In this document: positions 62,721 to 64,000 of the stretch, in pieces
Position numbering within the stretch: position 1 is the first letter of the stretch
Layout: each line of letters starts with the position of its first letter
Assembly (NCBI GenBank): GCA_965198865.1
Contig: CBDAQA010000022.1
Span: 186,001 to 250,000, forward strand
DNA from: CBDAQA01 sp965198865
GTDB lineage: Bacteria; Planctomycetota; Phycisphaerae; Tepidisphaerales; Tepidisphaeraceae
Length of the DNA stretch: 64,000 nt
Direction of reading: 5' to 3'
The notes under the pieces: model-generated
Told to the model about the DNA's origin: nothing
Databases searched by the model: none
What the model saw: only the letters and a program-made list of their open reading frames with translations
Position numbers and translations under genes: made by a program

Positions 62721-62804
62721 GCATGACCAGCCGTTGCTGTGGACCGGCCCCCGTCGCGTCCATGCCGCGTCGCGTTGCCCGCCGCCGATTGTCATCCGTC
62801 GCCG
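62721..62804 (+). mobile_element. attC3, degenerate
   Basis: ACCAGCCGTTGCTGTGGAC (62726-62744) is almost identical to attC1, and CGCGTCGCGTTGCCCGCC returns on the right. Both core boxes have changed: GCATGAC in place of GCATAAC, and GTCGCCG in place of GTTATGC. It is about 84 bases, shorter than attC1, and probably inactive. Confidence 0.7.
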
Positions 62805-63114
62805 TATAAGCCGGGGAGTTTTCAGAACCGTCGCGGATGAGCCCGGTGAGACGCCTGTCAGCCAGTCCCGATTAAGTCTCACCGCGCAAACCGTTATTCG
62901 GAGACGGTTTAATTCCGATTCAAAGGCCGTGAGACGGGCTCAAAACTGTCTCATTTCGTCCCATTTCGTCCCACGTTGCTTAGACTCCTGGGATTGGCGT
63001 ACGCCTCAGCAGTGAGGGTGGACCCAGCAGCGGGGCCGTCGGAGGGCGGGTGGATCGTGTCGGCATCGTGAGGCTGGGCTGGGGCGCACTTGCCGGTATC
63101 ATGGCGGCCACTCC
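62805..63114. other. Non-coding gap between the cassettes and the GT9 gene
   Basis: 310 bases without a gene. It holds related GTGAGAC motifs (62847, 62929 area), the direct repeat CATTTCGTCC twice near 62952-62972, and a relatively AT-rich stretch around 62880-62960 that may contain the promoter of the GT9 gene. No integrase gene or recognisable attI site is seen. Confidence 0.4.
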
Positions 63115-64000
63115 ATGCTCCGGCGGAACGTGCTCATCTTCCACTCGGCCGCGCTGGGCGACTTCGTGCTGACCTGGCCGTTCGCGGTCGCACTGGCGCG
63201 GATCTACGCGCAGAGCCGGATCGTCTACGTCACGCACAAGGAGAAAGGGCTGCTGGCCGAGCGGGTGCTGCGGCTGGAGTCGACCGACGTGGAGGCGGGG
63301 TGGCACGGGCTGTACGCCGAGGCAGGCGACCTGCCGGAGCGCGCCGGGAAGATGTTGGCGGGGGCGCACGCGATCTACGCCTTCGGGCTAATGCCGCCGA
63401 CCTGGACGGCGAACGTGACCCGGCTGAACCCGGCGGCGAACTTGGTCGTGCTGGGGGGGCTGAGCGACGGGCCGGGGCACGCGACCGAGCAGTTGGTGGA
63501 GCAACTGGCGGCTCGCAAGCCAGAGTACGAGGCGACCCGGCAGATCCTGCGATCGGTGGCCGACCGCGGCATCGGCTACGGCCGGACGGCGGGGTCGGAC
63601 GTCGTCATCCACCCGGGGGCGGGGGCACCGGAGAAGTGCTGGTCGGTCGAGCGGTACGTCGAGCTGGCCCATCGGCTCATCGCCGGGGGACGGCCGGTTC
63701 GCTTCATCGTCGGTGAGGTCGAGCGCGACCGCTGGCCCGCGGCCGACCTTAAACGGTTGGCGGCCACCGCTCCGCTGCGCGAGCCGGCCACGCTGTTGGA
63801 CCTGCTGAGCGAGATCGCGTCGGCCGGCCAGTTCGTCGGGAACGACAGCGGGCCGGGGCATCTGGCGGGGATCCTGGGCGTGCCGACGCTGACCTTGTTT
63901 GGCCCGACTGACCCGGCCCGATGGCGGCCGTTGGGTCCAGCTGTTCGCCACCTGCGGCGGCAACCGATCGGCGAATTGAGCGTGGACGAGGTCTCCGCCG
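63115..64000 (+). CDS. GT9 heptosyltransferase-like glycosyltransferase (partial)
   Basis: 295 residues are visible and the frame runs off the right edge. The start RRNVLIFHSAALGDFVLTWP is typical of GT9 with the GD of the acceptor loop. DVVIHPGAGAPEKCWSVERY and the C-terminal FVGNDSGPGHLAGILGVPTL, then FGPTDPARWRPLG, form the ADP-sugar site. Such enzymes add heptose or related sugars to the outer-membrane glycolipid. I start at the ATG 63115. Confidence 0.92.
   Translation, partial: MLRRNVLIFHSAALGDFVLTWPFAVALARIYAQSRIVYVTHKEKGLLAERVLRLESTDVEAGWHGLYAEAGDLPERAGKMLAGAHAIYAFGLMPPTWTANVTRLNPAANLVVLGGLSDGPGHATEQLVEQLAARKPEYEATRQILRSVADRGIGYGRTAGSDVVIHPGAGAPEKCWSVERYVELAHRLIAGGRPVRFIVGEVERDRWPAADLKRLAATAPLREPATLLDLLSEIASAGQFVGNDSGPGHLAGILGVPTLTLFGPTDPARWRPLGPAVRHLRRQPIGELSVDEVSA

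Overview
The window is GC-rich bacterial chromosome that most resembles a planctomycete of the class Phycisphaerae, probably Tepidisphaerales. This is an inference. It rests on two secreted proteins that begin with LEPR-XLL-type motifs (LEARRLFSA at 7353, ALEPRRFLS at 59206), on a GloVer-repeat protein, on a membrane protein with the CPxCxYDLRATPERCPECG zinc ribbon, and on the style of the ribosomal proteins. No rRNA or tRNA gene was found.

Layout. (1) 1-4364 is a type I-C CRISPR array with 66 copies of one 32-base repeat. It is read on the - strand and runs off the left edge. (2) 4365-13318 is an accessory stretch. It holds the leader side of the array with no cas genes, a broken copy of the acnA promoter and 5' end, a GloVer-repeat surface protein, a small membrane protein, an XRE regulator, intact acnA, a zinc-ribbon protein, and a membrane-anchored DUF4041/GIY-YIG protein. 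(3) 13579-15547 has a secreted discoidin-like protein and a serine-hydrolase homologue that has lost its catalytic motifs. (4) 15648-32267 is the S10-spc-alpha ribosomal cluster, rpsJ to rplQ, with secY, map, rpmJ and rpoA. It has a clear promoter and a strong final hairpin. adk, infA, rpmD and rpsD are missing from their usual places. (5) 32544-59206 is mostly housekeeping and unknown genes: glycosyltransferases, a thioesterase, MFS and AI-2E transporters, a dipeptidase, a sugar kinase, an aminopeptidase P homologue, sucD, alpha-L-fucosidase, a HigBA-like toxin-antitoxin pair, an ABC transporter, rex, a VWA protein and a beta-helix protein. (6) 59331-63000 has mnmA followed by a short group of gene cassettes with attC-type recombination sites. 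One attC is split by a remnant of an IS110-family element. (7) A GT9 glycosyltransferase runs off the right edge.

Two features stand out. First, ten gaps of the ribosomal cluster each hold an imperfect inverted repeat whose arms are tandem degenerate 7-base words. The words differ between gaps, but the 7-base period and the inverted arrangement are the same. Four further gaps hold paired CACGGGCT-type palindromes that run to within 3-12 bases of the next start codon. Together they would fold the polycistronic mRNA into a hairpin between most genes separated by more than about 70 bases. Second, 61077-62804 looks like a small integron cassette cluster without an integrase in view (CALIN type). 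It has three related attC sites, cassettes for a lipoprotein and a DMP19-family protein, and an IS110-type insertion in one attC.
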